Notes: generated by a model not told the origin, from the letters alone. Shown: positions 22,582 through 36,544, counted from the first letter of the stretch. The stretch: DNA of 64,000 nt from Palaemon carinicauda (GCF_036898095.1 NC_090729.1:62709282-62773281), one strand, 5' to 3'. Made by a program: numbers and translations.

Positions 22582-25500
22582 ATGGGCAAGTTTCTGAGGC
22601 CCAGCCCGATTGATATGGACCCAGAATCAGCCGATGCAGAGGACAAATGGATTATGTGGCATGATAACTTTGAGGCGTTCTGTGCGGCCATCAACCCGGA
22701 CTTAAATCCAGATAAGTTGGCCTTGCTTCGTGCTCACGTATCTTGTAAACTGTTTAAGATAATCAAAAGTGCCACCACATATGCCACTGCCATAAGCCTG
22801 TTGAAGGCTAGATTTGTGAAACAGAAAAGTGAAGTGTTTGCCAGATACAAATTAGCCACCTGCAAGCAACAGAGTGGTGAGACTCTAGACGCTTTTTTGG
22901 ACAACCTCAAAGGTCTGGCCTCGGAATGTAGCTTCACTGATTGTACAGCCGCTCAGGCTGAAGAACTGGCCATCAGAGATTCATACATCACGGGTATGGC
23001 ATCTAATGCAATCCGACAGAGACTGTTAGAGAACTTATCCTTGGACTTATCCACAGCTGTGAAACAAGCCCGTGCACTGGAAATGGCTCAACTGCACTCA
23101 GCGTCTTATGCAAGTGAAACCAATACCACAGTGGCAGCATTGATAGATGATCAGGCAAAACCCGAAATGGATCCCAACAGTTTTCCGATCGAAATGAGTG
23201 ACTCCCTGAATCCAAGTGAGTGTGCTGCCGCCGTCAGCGGTCAGAGGTGCTTCTTTTGTGGAGGATCCCTACATCACAGAGCCCACTGCCCAGCCAAGAA
23301 AGCCTCGTGTTCCAACTGTCAGAAGGTAGGTCATTATGCTCGTGTCTGCAAGTTGCAAAGAAAACGATGGAACAATAATGGTAAATCAACTAACTCTAAT
23401 CTTGTAGCTGGAGTAGTCCCAGACAATCTCCCACAGTCCATCCCTGCTTCCTTAACAGGGGCCGCTGTGACCGCAGCTTCCCCTGCACTACGAAGTGTTT
23501 ACAAAACTGTCCTACCTGTAGAACTGAATGGAGGGGAGGCCCTGGACGGGCTGGTCGACACTGGAGCATTTAAAAGCTTTATAGATGCCAAAGTAGCTAG
23601 GGCTATGAACTCAGTGACTCGTTCTTCAGCCTGCAGCATAACCATGGCTAATGCCAAACAGACAATGAAACTTAACAAGTGTTGCAATTACGATTTAACT
23701 GTAAGTGGAAGAGTATACCCTGAGTTCTGTCTGCACTTGATGGACGATTGCGTGGCTCCAGTTGTTTTGGGACATGACTTCCTACAGTTACACAAGCAAG
23801 TAAGCGTAGACTTTGGTGGGACGCTACCACCTTTGGAGCTAAGCATCCAGTCACCTTGTGCTCTGATAGCGGCTCAAATTGAACCTCCAGCCATCTTCGA
23901 CAATCTGACAGTCGGCTGTCACCCGATACAGGTGAAATCCAGAAGGTATTCCAAAGAGGACTCAGAGTTCATCAAGAAAGAAGTAAAAAGGCTGCTAGAG
24001 GAGGGCATCATCACACCGAGTCGCAGCTCGTGGAGAGCTCAAGTGGTAGTCGTCGATCAGTGTGATAAGAAAAGATTAGTTATAGATTACTCTCAAACCA
24101 TAAACAGATTCACCAACCTAATTGCTTATCCTGTTCCAGGGATCACCGAGATGATTGAGAAAATTTCTACTTACCGCTACTTCAGCTCCATAGACTTGAA
24201 GGCAGCATATCATCAAATACAATTGAACATGGCTGATTGAAAATTCACGGCGTTCGAAGCGGATGGAAGGCTGTTCGATTTCACGCGTTTGCCTTTTGGA
24301 GTAACCAATGGGGCTACCTGCTTTCAGCAAGTTCTCGACGAAATTATTGGTAAGGAACAACTAGAGGGTACGTTCGCCTACATAGATGACATCACGGTCT
24401 GCGGTCACACACGTGAAGAACACGACAGAAATCTGAAACGCTTTCAAGAAACTGCATTGAAGTATGGACTTACCATAAATGACAAGAAAAGTGTTTATGC
24501 TCAAACATCAATCTCAATTTTGGGCCATGTAGTGAATGATCACCAAGTCCTACCTGACCCGGAGAGAATGCGTCCATTGCTGGAGATGAACCCTCCGGAC
24601 AGTACCCCTAGTCTCAAAAAAACATTAGGACTCTTATCCCACTATGCGAAGTGGGTACCGAACTTCTCCCAGAAAATTCGACCTTTAGTCGGAGTGAAAA
24701 CTTTCCCGATGGCCAAATCCGCAGAACAAGCACTCGAAGAACTAAAGAAAGAAATATCTCGAGCTTCACTTGCTGCTATAGATGACGAAGCAGCCTTTGT
24801 AGTCGAAACAGACGCCTCTGCTGACGCCGTTGCAGCCTCATTGACACAAGAAGGAAAACCAGTGGCCTTCTTTTCTCGCTCGCTCTCAGAATCGGAGAAA
24901 CGACAATCGGCAGTGGAACGCGAAGCATGTGCTATCGTAGAAGCCATCAAGAAATGGCGACACTTTCTGCTAGGACGTAAATTTAGACTCATAACTGATC
25001 AGCAATCGGTGCGTTTCATGTTTGACGCCAAGAACCATGGCAAAATCAAGAATGAAAAAATAATGCGGTGGAGGCTGGAACTGAGTTGTTTCAACTTCGA
25101 CATCACATACAGACCTGGATCAAAGAACCAAGTAGCAGACGCTCTCTCTCGTGCCTCGGGATGTGTGGCTTCACTTACCTGTACTCAAGGAGATGAGCTG
25201 ACTCAGCTTCACGAGCACCTGTGCCATCCAGGAATCAGAAGGATGACCCACATCATAAGACAGAGAAACTTACCCTTTACCATTGAAGAAGCTCGGACTG
25301 TCATACGTAAATGTCAAACCTGTGCTAAGATCAAACCTAAGTTCTCCAAAGAAACAGGAACATTGATAAAAGCTACCAGGCCATTCGAGCGTCTGGCTAT
25401 CGACTTCAAAGGTCCGATGCCGTCCACCTCAAAGAACAAATACATTCTCAACATAATCGACGAGTACAGCAGATTTCCGTTCGCCTTTGCAACAGAAGAC

Positions 25501-26388
25501 ACCTCAGCGAGTACATCCATTAAATGTTTGTCTACTCTCTTTTCAGTTTGGGGCCTGCCCGAGTATATTCATTCAGACAGGGGACCTGCTTTCGTGTCAT
25601 CAGAGTACCAAAAGTTCCTTCATGACCGTGGAGTGGCTACAAGCTACTCGTCTGCGTATAACCCCCGTGGCAATGGCCAGATCGAGAGAGCCAATGGAAC
25701 TTTGTGGCGCACCGTAAGGTTAGCTCTCGCTTCTCTCTCCCTCCCTATAGAAATGTGGGAGGCTGTCCTGGATCAAGCATTACACAGCATGAGGTCCCTT
25801 CTGTGCGTCGCTACGAACCAAACACCGCATGAGCGCATGTTCCTGCACCCCAGGAAAGCAACATACGGGCAGGCGGCTCCATCGTGGATGACAGAAAATG
25901 AACAAGCTCTTCTAAAGAAAACAGTTAGGAAAACAAAGTACGAACCTGAGGTCGAGGAAGTTAGACTCCTGCATGTCAACCCACAATGGGTTCGTGTTGC
26001 ACACCAAGACGGCAAGGAATCCACTGTGTCGACTCGTCACCTGGCTCCTGCAGCTAAAGTATTCAGTCCAAACACCTGTCACGATAAAGGAAGCCGTCAT
26101 ATCTTCAACATGCGAGAGAATGGTAAGACTCCCATTAATCAAGGACCCACCCTCCCACCTGGAGACCCCAGCCATAGAACGGAAGGAAGTCAAGTGGATA
26201 CAAAACAAGACCAGGGGAGGGAGCCCGCAACCGAACCGCAACAAACCACAGAACCACCCACCCCGGGAAAGGTACCGTCAAAAGGAACACCCACAGAAAC
26301 GCCAACCTCAGAGGCGCCTCAACGCTCAAGTCGCACTAGGCGCCCTCCAGGCTATCTCTCAGATTTTGTCCTAGATGAGTGGGAGTAG
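22582..26388 (+). pseudogene. Gypsy gag-pol polyprotein with one in-frame stop
   Basis: One frame of 1269 codons from ATG 22582 (MGKFLRPSPIDMDPES), interrupted only by a TGA at 24238-24240 (codon 553). In order: a gag domain; two C-x2-C-x4-H-x4-C zinc knuckles at ~223-258 (CFFCGGSLHHRAHC, CSNCQKVGHYARVC); an aspartic protease at ~325 (LVDTGAFKSF); RT with SSIDLKAAYHQI, LPFGVTNGATCFQ and the active-site box AYIDDITV at ~600; RNase H from ~740 (VETDASADAVAASL); an integrase H2C2 finger near 870-905; the rve core with its three acidic residues in LAIDFKGP (~939), IHSDRGPAF (~997) and GQIERANG (~1033); and a proline/threonine-rich tail. The stop lies in RT between the first aspartate and the PFG motif. 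Gag and pol share one frame with no shift. No envelope gene follows. Confidence 0.95.
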
Positions 26389-26395
26389 TATGGGT

Positions 26396-26545
26396 GGTAA
26401 GTGTCCTTATATCAATGTGTTCATTATGAATTAGTAGTTATAGGGCCCATTGTTACCAATGTGTTTTTTATGGTAAGTGTCCTTATGTCAATGTGTTTAT
26501 TATGAATTAGTAGTTATAGGGCCCATTGCTAGCTATGTGTTTTTT
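26396..26545. repeat. Two-copy ~76-bp direct repeat in the gypsy 3' region
   Basis: GGTAAGTGTCCTTATATCAA (26397) recurs as GGTAAGTGTCCTTATGTCAA at ~26474. Each copy continues through ATGAATTAGTAGTTATAGGG and CCCATTG to a T-run. It lies between the pol stop and the 3' LTR. Confidence 0.9.
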
Positions 26546-26751
26546 TTTTATGTGAGATGAGCCCAGTTATCAAATAAAATAAGTACTCATGAGTTTTGTA
26601 ATATATGAAATTTGTAGTGCCAATAAGGTGAGCCTTGTAATGCAAATGCGATGTAAGAATAATTACAGTTGGTGTGAAATCATTGAATTCATGTTTTGTT
26701 ATGATGCAGATGTGTACTGTACTGTATGTTCTTCTTCTCAGTGGGGGTGAA

Positions 26752-26902
26752 TGTAGTGTGAATTGGTAACTGTGACTGCTGGTGTTTGTATGCTTGCTTG
26801 GCAACATTGAGTCCCTAACACTGTACCGGCTTGGCCAACACCTTGCCACAACTTTAAGCTGAATAAAGCCAACGTTCCAGCAACTGTGTTTGGTATTCCA
26901 CA
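26752..26902 (+). repeat. Gypsy 3' LTR
   Basis: By eye identical to the 5' LTR over 151 bases, and preceded by the purine-rich AGTGGGGGTGA at ~26740-26750, the likely plus-strand primer. Confidence 0.93.
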
Positions 26903-27354
<452 letters not shown>

Positions 27355-27389
27355 GTTAATGCTATTTGGATTTTAAGGACAAATTTAAA

Positions 27390-27695
27390 AAAGCAAAATT
27401 TTGAAATCAAATTGCCTGAAATTATATATAAAAATCAGACTATATATCAGTTTCATGAGATCGGTGTTGCTGTATGGACAAGAGTCGTGGTATGACAATG
27501 AAGCAATATCCAGCAGATTTTGCAGATTTGAGAACAAAGCCCTCAGAAGAATATTGGAAGATGAGTGGTGGGACAGGATTAGAATGAATCTAAAAAAAAG
27601 ATTACTCAAGTGCCATATGTGGATAAGATCATGGCGAGGGGCAGATGGAGATTGTTTGGGCAAGCTCTTCGCACTCCCCATGGGAGATTAGTTCA
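27390..27695 (+). pseudogene. Non-LTR reverse transcriptase, extreme C-terminal fragment
   Basis: The frame at 27401 reads FMRSVLLYGQESWYDNEAIS, then FENKALRRILEDEWWDRIR. This is the post-palm region of RTE/CR1-like RTs (LLYG.E.W ... FE.K.LR.I....WWDRI). After a shift near 27600 the next frame gives VPYVDKIMARGRWRLFGQAL, equivalent to the R-RW-x-L-G-H-x-x-R end block. Its sequence differs from the RT at 21079-22173, so it is a different family. It is 5'-truncated and ends directly in a CT microsatellite, which may be its 3' tail. Confidence 0.75.
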
Positions 27696-27697
27696 CC

Positions 27698-27703
<6 letters not shown>

Positions 27704-27769
<66 letters not shown>
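27704..27769. repeat. (CT)n microsatellite
   Basis: About 66 bp of CT dinucleotides, between the RT fragment and repeat family R1. Confidence 0.95.
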
Positions 27770-27771
<2 letters not shown>

Positions 27772-28740
27772 ATGTTCCCAGATATTTTTTTACCACAGCC
27801 ATTTCTTTCCCACCTTCGCCTTCAGTTTTAAGTTAACCACCATCTCGTAAAGATGTCTTGGAAGAGTGAACATCAATCCATTTCGAAATTTTGTGTAATT
27901 TCATTTATGTCTGCAATTGATTATGATGTAAAGCTATTGTTACTCATGTGAAATTAAGAAAATAACAGGGAAATGATGTCTCAAAGGTCCGATTCTGACT
28001 TAATTTCCAGGGAGGGCCAGTACTTTTCCTACCGCACAGCTTTTGTAATGATTGCCAAGAAAACAAAAAAGGCGGCGAAGTCAATCATAAGGTAAGGAAT
28101 TGGTTGCGATTTATTTTTTCATAATGGAAGGATTTATTTGTGATTTACTTTATCATAATATAAGGATTTATTTGTGATTTACTTTCAGTTTGTTTCCTGG
28201 GAAGAGGGTGTCCGGCTAGTGGGTGTGACCTTGGAAGGGGGTCTGGGGGCTTGGCCCCAGTTGGGGGCTGTGACCTGGGAAGGTTTGTGACCTGGGAAGG
28301 CGGTCCGGGGGCTTGTCCCCAGCAAGGGGTTGTGACCTTGGAACTATTAGGTTAGGTTAGGTGGGTTTGTTAGGTTCTGTGCCCTTTTACAAATCTCAGA
28401 TGTGTCAAATAATCATGTTTGACTTATGTTCAGCCACGGACATGATCCATATATTGTATTTCTCCAACTGGTTATCTTGTGTTTATTTTGCATTTATGAC
28501 CATTATTATTGCTGTAAATCACTCGTCTATGACATTTCCCCACCCATAAAATCCTGGTTTCTCACTGGGTTCCCCCATAATTGTCTTTATATAAGGGGTT
28601 CCAAAAATTCATGAACGGGTGGTTTGCCCCAATAATCAAGGTCAGAAATGGATAGACCACAAGATAATGTGTAGGAAAAATATATGGCTCATTTATTTGG
28701 CTAGAAATTAAAGTATCATTAATTTACCCAACTTAGAGAC
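27769..28740 (+). repeat. Interspersed repeat R1, copy 1
   Basis: About 970 bp that recurs at 43027-43990, at 53400-54340 (reverse complement) and partly at 39178-39600. Shared blocks are CAGCCATTT, ATTTCATTTATGTC or its variant, CTCAAAGGTC.GATTC, TCAATCATAAGG, ATTTGTGATTTACTTT, GTGACCTGGGAAGG, TTGTTAGGTTCTG, GACCATTATTATTGCTGTAA and AATCACTCGT. No coding capacity is seen. A GC-rich block of CCGGGGGCTTG..CCC units and a TAGGTTAGGTTAGG string lie inside. Class unknown. Confidence 0.85.
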
Positions 28741-30951
28741 AAAATATTACATCATGAATGAGAAAAAATCGAAAAAAAAAAACAATCTTCATTCATGCCC
28801 TGTTGGTTCCTCTTCTCTAATGGAGGGACAGAGCTGTGTAACTCCGTTTTCTGTTTCACTCTTTTGACGCTAACTAGCTTATAATAACATATGTGCTCTT
28901 GAGAGCTTTTGTACGGTACATCTGCATATACGGCTCGTCCAGAACTTACCCTACTTCTACTGAGCCATTATGCGCAGTCGGTAAATCAGCCGATACTGCA
29001 GTATCAGGGCTAGAAAAATAATGCTTCAGTTTACTTTCTTCCATTGAGGAGGAAGCTTTGGGCAGGAACAATACCACTCAGCCATGTTCTTTCTATGAGT
29101 ATTATACTTTGTTCCCACTGAGAAGACGACCACTCCTTGCAACCATCACAAGAGGATCTCTCATCACACTGAATTAAGACCCATTCAGAAAATGAGGGGA
29201 TTAATGATTTCACACACAAAGCATCCAGAAAGGTTAGCAATGGATAGACAGCCAGTGTCTTATTTTGACTAAACAATTTTCAAAAATATAAAATTTGAAT
29301 ACAATCGGTGATTTATTTCTATTTCTCATTATTTTCATTATCAATATAATTGTGTTTTTTTAAAGATGCACCGTTTCTTTTGAAGAGAAAGTCCCTATAA
29401 TTGTATTATTAGAGATTGATATTTTTTTTTTTTATGAGATTTTCATGACCTACCCTACCTCTCATTCTACACAAGGCAAGACACTTCTTGACCTATGAAG
29501 GAGCCAGGCTCAGTACACAACCTGCTGAGAAGGAGCTGTTACTCACACAAGAGGGGGAGAAAGAGATCCTAGTGAGATAGGAGGACTTGTGGCAAGAGGA
29601 GAAGATCGTCGAAGGCATCTCCAGACTCTAGCCTTCTTCTCCAACAATTGACTCACTGTCAGGTTCCTCGAGAAGGATGTTGTGGGACCAACCCCCCTGA
29701 CATTTTGAGCTGAACTTCAGCCGGTTCTTAGTTGATCATCAGGGAAAGAGGAGGACGCACGTAGTTCTCCAATTCTCTTCTGAAAGCCAAAATATTCTGG
29801 TATTCTGGGAGATGTTCTTGTATTTGATTTCCTTATGAAATGTGGTTTTTCTAAGTAATTACTTGTGTTTCAAATGACTTTACAAGCTGAAATATTCCGT
29901 TTCAGAAAATACCATAACTAAGAACATTCAAATCACACCAGGAACACCTCATATTTTCTTTTGTTGAATTTTGGGAATCTTAGTTTGTATAATGTTAGTT
30001 GCATAGTGAATAGAACCAAAAGACTGACACGACGAGCTAGACTATTTCAAAACGCAAAAGAAAAGCTCCATAATGCTTACAGTACACCGTGTGGGGTTTA
30101 CTGAAAACATTGCTATTTTTCCCGAATTCATCTTTGATTATGGAACAGAATATTCTAGATTAATAAAAGATCGACTTCAGTTGGATGACTTGACCAACTA
30201 GAGACAAATTAGTCCATCCAAGGAACGCGATATAAAAACCCTCTTAAAGAGGAAACAGTGTATTCAGGCATAATGATGAGGCATATTATCATGCATTATC
30301 TCTATTACTGCTAATTCATCTTGCTTGGCTGCTTTAAACACATTAAAAAAGCATTTAACTTTCCATGTGTAACATAGTTTAAAAGCATTCAACATATAGA
30401 TTTCAAAATACGCAATTATCTTATTATAGCCTTTAAAATCTCACTACTTTGTACTTTGAGTGAAAAGTTTACCGAACTGGAGTTTTGAGGGAGATATTCA
30501 TCAGTAGTTAAAATAATAATGATTATATTAGAAGTAATGATAATTTTATATCCAAACTGTTAGAGGATCCCCTTGTGTAGGCTACCGTTATCGAGAGAAG
30601 CTCTGGTCGTAGCCTCTCTGCAACTGATAGAGGATCTCAATCTACCATTATTGAGAGAAGAAGAAATAAACAATTAAAATAACATATTGTAAGAACAGTA
30701 GCAACCTTAAAATAAATCTTTTATATATACTGTAAACTATAAAACTTTTAATAAAAAAGTAACAAGATAAAATGCTGTGCCAGAGTCTACCTTCAAGATA
30801 GATATATTGCATTGTAGATGTTAACGCATTATTTATTTAATTTATTATATATATTAAATTTTTCATGTTATCCAGTGAAAAATATATCTGAAACAATACC
30901 TATTTAATGCTTTAATTATTATATTTAAAGAGAAATTTCAAATATACAGTA
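28741..30951. other. Unassigned AT-rich region
   Basis: No recognisable gene or element. A minus-strand 81-codon frame at 29031-29276 contains ERSSCDGCKEWSSSQWEQ but no domain I can name. Two short related blocks (AGAGGATC.. and TTATCGAGAGAAG / TTATTGAGAGAAG) lie at 30565-30662. Confidence 0.45.
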
Positions 30952-31053
30952 TTGTTTATTCTTTTTCTGGCATTTACAAATCTCTTTGTAGTGGGTACTT
31001 CACTTTCCCAGGAGTCTTATAAAATCATTGAGTTTAATACATGGGCTCATGCC

Positions 31054-32466
31054 ATGGATAAAAAGAACAAAAGGAAGAAGACTTCTGCCCAATCTTCACC
31101 AATGCCAGAATTAGCCCCAACATCACCTATTGTGACTCCAAGGACTGAGAGCACAGACTCGTCCTTGTCTGTCCCTACAACTCCTCAGCAATCAGGTGCA
31201 ACAGCAGTCATTCCTTCTACCTACGAGCCTGAGTCCTCCAATGCCATGGAGACCGAACAAGGGGCCCACTCCACCGACTGCAACTGCACAGACTGCCTCC
31301 AGACACTCCTGCAAGAAGCCACTGCCATACAAGAAAACATCCCAGCTACACAGCCAAAGAAGCCTCTGCCAAAGTTTCGACTTTCACAGGCAAACAATGA
31401 ACTCTCTTATGCCTCTGTTGCTGCCATGGCTGCTAAGCCTGGCATGAAACTCACTGCAAGACCTAACAGGAAAGGTGACCTTATCATCTATCCCAAGGAC
31501 ATTGAGACAGCCAGATTCCTTCAGGAAGACTCCACCTTAACACTGCTGGATCCTGCTTTTATCAGGAAGAAGGCAGTCATTACCAGGTATCCTGTGACGA
31601 TGCCTATCTCCATTGTAACCTCGTGCAGCAATATTGACTGTGCTGTTCGCTGCACAAGCAAGGATGACGTTCCTGTTAGACGCCTAATTGCCACCTTTAT
31701 AGGTCCAGTTCCTTCCAAACTGGACTTAGGAGTCTGGGGTACTTTCCCTATCGAGGAATATACACCTGAGCCCCTTCGATGCTACAGATGCCAACGCTTT
31801 GGACATCATAAAGAAGAATGCAGAGGCCCCATTATCTGTGGTATCTGCAGCCAGCGACATAGCACAGAAGTGTGCATAAAGGCCCATAAAGAAGGGCGAC
31901 AAACCACATCCAAGTGCCCCAATTGTTCCAAGCCACACCATGCTTGGAATAAGCGCTGCCCAGAGCGTCTCAAGAGGATAGCAGCTATGAAGAATACATC
32001 CTCTTCAAACCAAAACAAACCAGCTTCATCCCAGCCACCTAAAGAACAGAGAACTCCTCGCCAGAGAAGACCAACTCAGCCAACTCCTGCTCCTACTTCT
32101 ACATCTACAATAGCTCCTGCATCTACACCTACAACTGCTCCTAAAAAGGACCAGCAACGACCTGCAACTGTTCCTGAGAAAGATCAGCACCGACCTGCAA
32201 CTGCTCCCCAAAGGGACCAACAACGACCAACAACTGTTCCTAAGAAGGATCAGCACCGACCTGCAACTGCTCCCCAAAGGGACCAGCAACGACCTTCATC
32301 CTCTTCCCCTTCCCAAACCTTGACTCAAGCAATTGAGTCTCTCACCTTGCAAGACCTCATACCTATCGCCTTCCAGATCCTTACCAAAGTCCTCTCCCTC
32401 TCATCAACCTCCACCTTCCAGCAACTCCTGCAACAGTTCCAGTTCTCAGCCACTGAGCAGAGATAA
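31054..32466 (+). CDS. Non-LTR retrotransposon ORF1 protein (gag-like, zinc knuckles), intact
   Basis: An open frame of 470 codons from the first in-frame ATG (31054, MDKKNKRKKTSAQ) to TAA. The N-terminal ~130 residues are Ser/Thr/Pro-rich and include a short CNCTDC motif. Residues ~150-235 match the RNA-binding, RRM-like part of Jockey/CR1-type ORF1 proteins (DLIIYPKDIETARFLQ, then VRRLIATFIGPVPSKLDLG). Three cysteine motifs follow at ~245-325: CYRCQRFGHHKEEC, CGICSQRHSTEVC and CPNCSKPHHAWNKRC. Next comes a P/T-rich linker with tandem KDQ.RPATVP-type repeats and a C-terminal QDLIPIAFQILTKVLSL helix. It would bind element RNA. No endonuclease/RT ORF2 follows. Decayed relatives occur in both palindrome arms. 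Confidence 0.85.
   Translation: MDKKNKRKKTSAQSSPMPELAPTSPIVTPRTESTDSSLSVPTTPQQSGATAVIPSTYEPESSNAMETEQGAHSTDCNCTDCLQTLLQEATAIQENIPATQPKKPLPKFRLSQANNELSYASVAAMAAKPGMKLTARPNRKGDLIIYPKDIETARFLQEDSTLTLLDPAFIRKKAVITRYPVTMPISIVTSCSNIDCAVRCTSKDDVPVRRLIATFIGPVPSKLDLGVWGTFPIEEYTPEPLRCYRCQRFGHHKEECRGPIICGICSQRHSTEVCIKAHKEGRQTTSKCPNCSKPHHAWNKRCPERLKRIAAMKNTSSSNQNKPASSQPPKEQRTPRQRRPTQPTPAPTSTSTIAPASTPTTAPKKDQQRPATVPEKDQHRPATAPQRDQQRPTTVPKKDQHRPATAPQRDQQRPSSSSPSQTLTQAIESLTLQDLIPIAFQILTKVLSLSSTSTFQQLLQQFQFSATEQR
32140..32290 (+). repeat. ~60-bp internal tandem repeat in ORF1
   Basis: The block encoding KDQ(Q/H)RPATVP and PQRDQQRP is repeated (AAGGACCAGCAACGACC, GAAAGATCAGCACCGACC, AAGGATCAGCACCGACC), about 60 bp per full unit. 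It keeps the frame and so lengthens the proline-rich linker. Confidence 0.85.
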
Positions 32467-33120
32467 TCCTTCCCTACTTGCAATCCTTCCCTTCCCAATT
32501 CCCTATTCCTAAATGGAGAATAGTTATTACAAGGCTGTCTTCCTCATAAGGAAACAGCTCTTGTTTTTCCTGTCTCCCACCCTCTTTCCCTGTTAACCCT
32601 CCTCTTACCCTATCCTTAGGGGACCTTTCTCGTGCCAGCTGACCGAGCGCAGCACAGTTTTGGCCCCCTCCCCCTTTTCCACCACAAAGAGCAGGAATAA
32701 ACTTCTTTGTTTAAACCTACTCCTTTACTCTCCTACTAAAATTTCCTTCACTCCTCTCCCAGTCTCTTTTACTTACTGGGACTTACTACTATCAATACTT
32801 TATCCTCTGACTAAAAACTTTCTTTCGTGGACCTAAAAGGGAGACCCCCTTTTCGGGTTACTATCTACCCCTTGTCACGTCTTGTACCATTCCATTCCCT
32901 TCCATCATTCATTTATCATCCTTACATATCATTTCCTTTACCTATCCCTAACCTGACATTCCTTTTCCTATTATTACCTAACGTTCCTTTTACTAATACA
33001 AATTTTACTCCTTGGAGTATACCTTTTACAAACCCAATCCTATTACGGGCTGCCCAAAGGCAAGAGCCCGTGTCATGCTATATGCATGGCAATCTACACA
33101 CACACACACACACAGGAGTC
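32467..33120 (+). mobile_element. 3' region of the ORF1-only non-LTR element
   Basis: Pyrimidine-rich, non-coding. It contains two small inverted repeats: CCCAGT...ACTGGG at 32758-32780 and CGGGCTGCCC...GCAAGAGCCCG near 33046-33071. It ends in a short CA microsatellite (33097-33114). The CCCAGTCTCTT...ACTGGG hairpin and the bases around it recur in both palindrome arms (36684-36707 and its mirror near 59315-59340), which marks a shared 3' end. ORF1 is followed directly by this tail, so ORF2 is absent from the copy. Confidence 0.65.
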
Positions 33121-34899
<1,779 letters not shown>

Positions 34900-34920
34900 T
34901 ATGTATATATATACATATAT

Positions 34921-36440
34921 GAAGTGGGTTATATTTAGCCAGTCTGTAAGTCTGTCACAATATGCCATATATGTGTGTTCTCCAAGCTGAAACTAGTCCA
35001 ATACAGTCTTTTGGAAGGGATTCTCTGGGGTTGGGGTTATTATCATGACTTTGGCTGGCAATGATGGTGAGTGAGCGTCGGACGATGTACACCATGAACG
35101 ATGATGCTGGAGGTCACCTGCGATGCCCGGCCGATAAACCGAATGTCTCGCTCTTCTCAAAATTGTATTTAGGCCTTGATGTCCAGCATGAAGGTTGGCG
35201 GTTATCTGATGGCGAAGCCCTTCGGGAATGACAAGGGGGATGCAGTAATCGTTGAAGCAGTGTGCGACCAGGTTCCCAGATATAGAAAGATGTTCTTTGA
35301 TGCCGTAAAAGGGTCTCACACATGCAATTTCTTGTAATGTCTTCTGGTTCCAATCCCCTGCAGTCACTCGAGCGACTAGTAGCTGATATGCTGGGTCGTC
35401 TAGAGCAGCCTCTTCAACAGTTTTCTCTGTCTATGGTGTACTGCTCCTGTAGGTTTTCCACTATTGCTGATACTATAGCAATCGTTAATTCTTTGTTAAA
35501 ACTCGCATCCTTTCCATCTTGCGCCTTCCTTAGAGTAGGGAATCAAGAGAGAAAGTCAGATGCATGATTTCTCTTGCCAGGTAGGTATTTAACTTTGAAA
35601 TTATACAATAACGTTTTTTCCTTTAATCTAAATAGTCTGTGGTTGGTGGTATGGCCAAGACTTCTATTGGCTCCTAATTTGATTAAACGGCGTGGTCCAT
35701 GACAATGGTTAAGTTCGAGCAGCCCAATAAGAATAATCGGGCCTTTTTCAAGCACCAGGCCACTGCAAGGGCTTCCCCTTCCATAGTGGCATACCCAGAC
35801 ACGGTGGGCGTGAGTAAACGACTGCCAAAAAGCGTTATTCTCCTGCCATCTCTACAACAGAAGGGGGTTTCAACGAGGTACTATTGCATTATTATTGGAG
35901 GATGAAAAAGCCCACGCCCTCCTCACTTCAGTCAGTGACTGAAACAGTCCGCCGCAGCTGGTCATAGTAGGTGAGGCTGTCCTTGGCCAACTTGCAGACG
36001 GTGTCTTGCACTTGATGAAACTTCTCCTGAAGGTGCTCATCCTTACAGGGGGTCATAATGGGAGCTGTTGTCAGGAAGGGGGGCAGGTGATTGACAAAAG
36101 AATACCGCGACCTGATATCAAATATTGTGGGCTTTTTGTGCATAGAAAAAATTTTGATGGCAGATAAAAAATCTTCTGAAAGCTTGTAGGAGTCCCAACC
36201 GAGGTCAAACCCGACAAATTCCACTTCTTTCTTGCAGAGCTCGAATTTTTCTAGTTTCAAAGTTATACCTTTATATGCACAGACTGTGAGGAAGTAATAC
36301 ACATGGCAGAAGGCCTCTTCTGCGCTCGAATCATAGAGAATTGTGTCATCCACATACTTCCTGGGTACTTCTTTAATGGCTACATCAATTTGGGAGGTAT
36401 GTGTTGGAAGCAGAAAAGTCATATTGGTGTGCATGTCTGA
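34921..36440 (-). pseudogene. Ty3/gypsy pol fragment (RT end, RNase H, integrase start), left-arm copy
   Basis: On the minus strand the frame 36452-35928 reads DVAIKEVPRKYVDDTILYDS (RT with a YVDD box), then FELCKKEVEFVGFDLGWDSY and a thumb region to RTVSVTD. RNase H follows in other frames (35543-35755: a KVKYLPGKRNHASDFLS end). An integrase zinc-finger region follows (34993-35367: CIPLVIPEGLRHQI, AGHQGLNTILRRARHSVYRP). The copy stops at 34921, inside the segment that in the right arm continues into the integrase core. Several frameshifts and stops are present. Confidence 0.88.
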
Positions 36441-36544
36441 TATCACAGTCATTGTTCAATTTGTTTTTTGATTGAGCTAAAAGAGATATATGTTTAAATG
36501 CTTGATCGAGGATTGAGATTTATAGATGAGAGACATCACTTTCA

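Larger units (their letters stand above)
22407..26902 (+). mobile_element. Ty3/gypsy retrotransposon, near full-length, very short LTRs
   Basis: Two LTRs of ~151 bp (22408-22558 and 26752-26902) appear identical base for base. They enclose a single gag-pol frame with one stop. The insertion sits in a tandem repeat unit, and GGTA is duplicated at the two ends (22403-22406 and 26903-26906). The undisturbed neighbouring unit confirms this site; a fifth duplicated base differs, or belongs to the LTR. Identical LTRs imply a very recent insertion. A purine run, AGTGGGGGTGA, precedes the 3' LTR. Confidence 0.95.

Noticed and set aside
28348..28365. TTAGG-like telomere repeat (also near 22262, 22376 and 39366)
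   Set aside because: Only two to three degenerate units within interspersed repeats; not a telomere or interstitial telomeric array.
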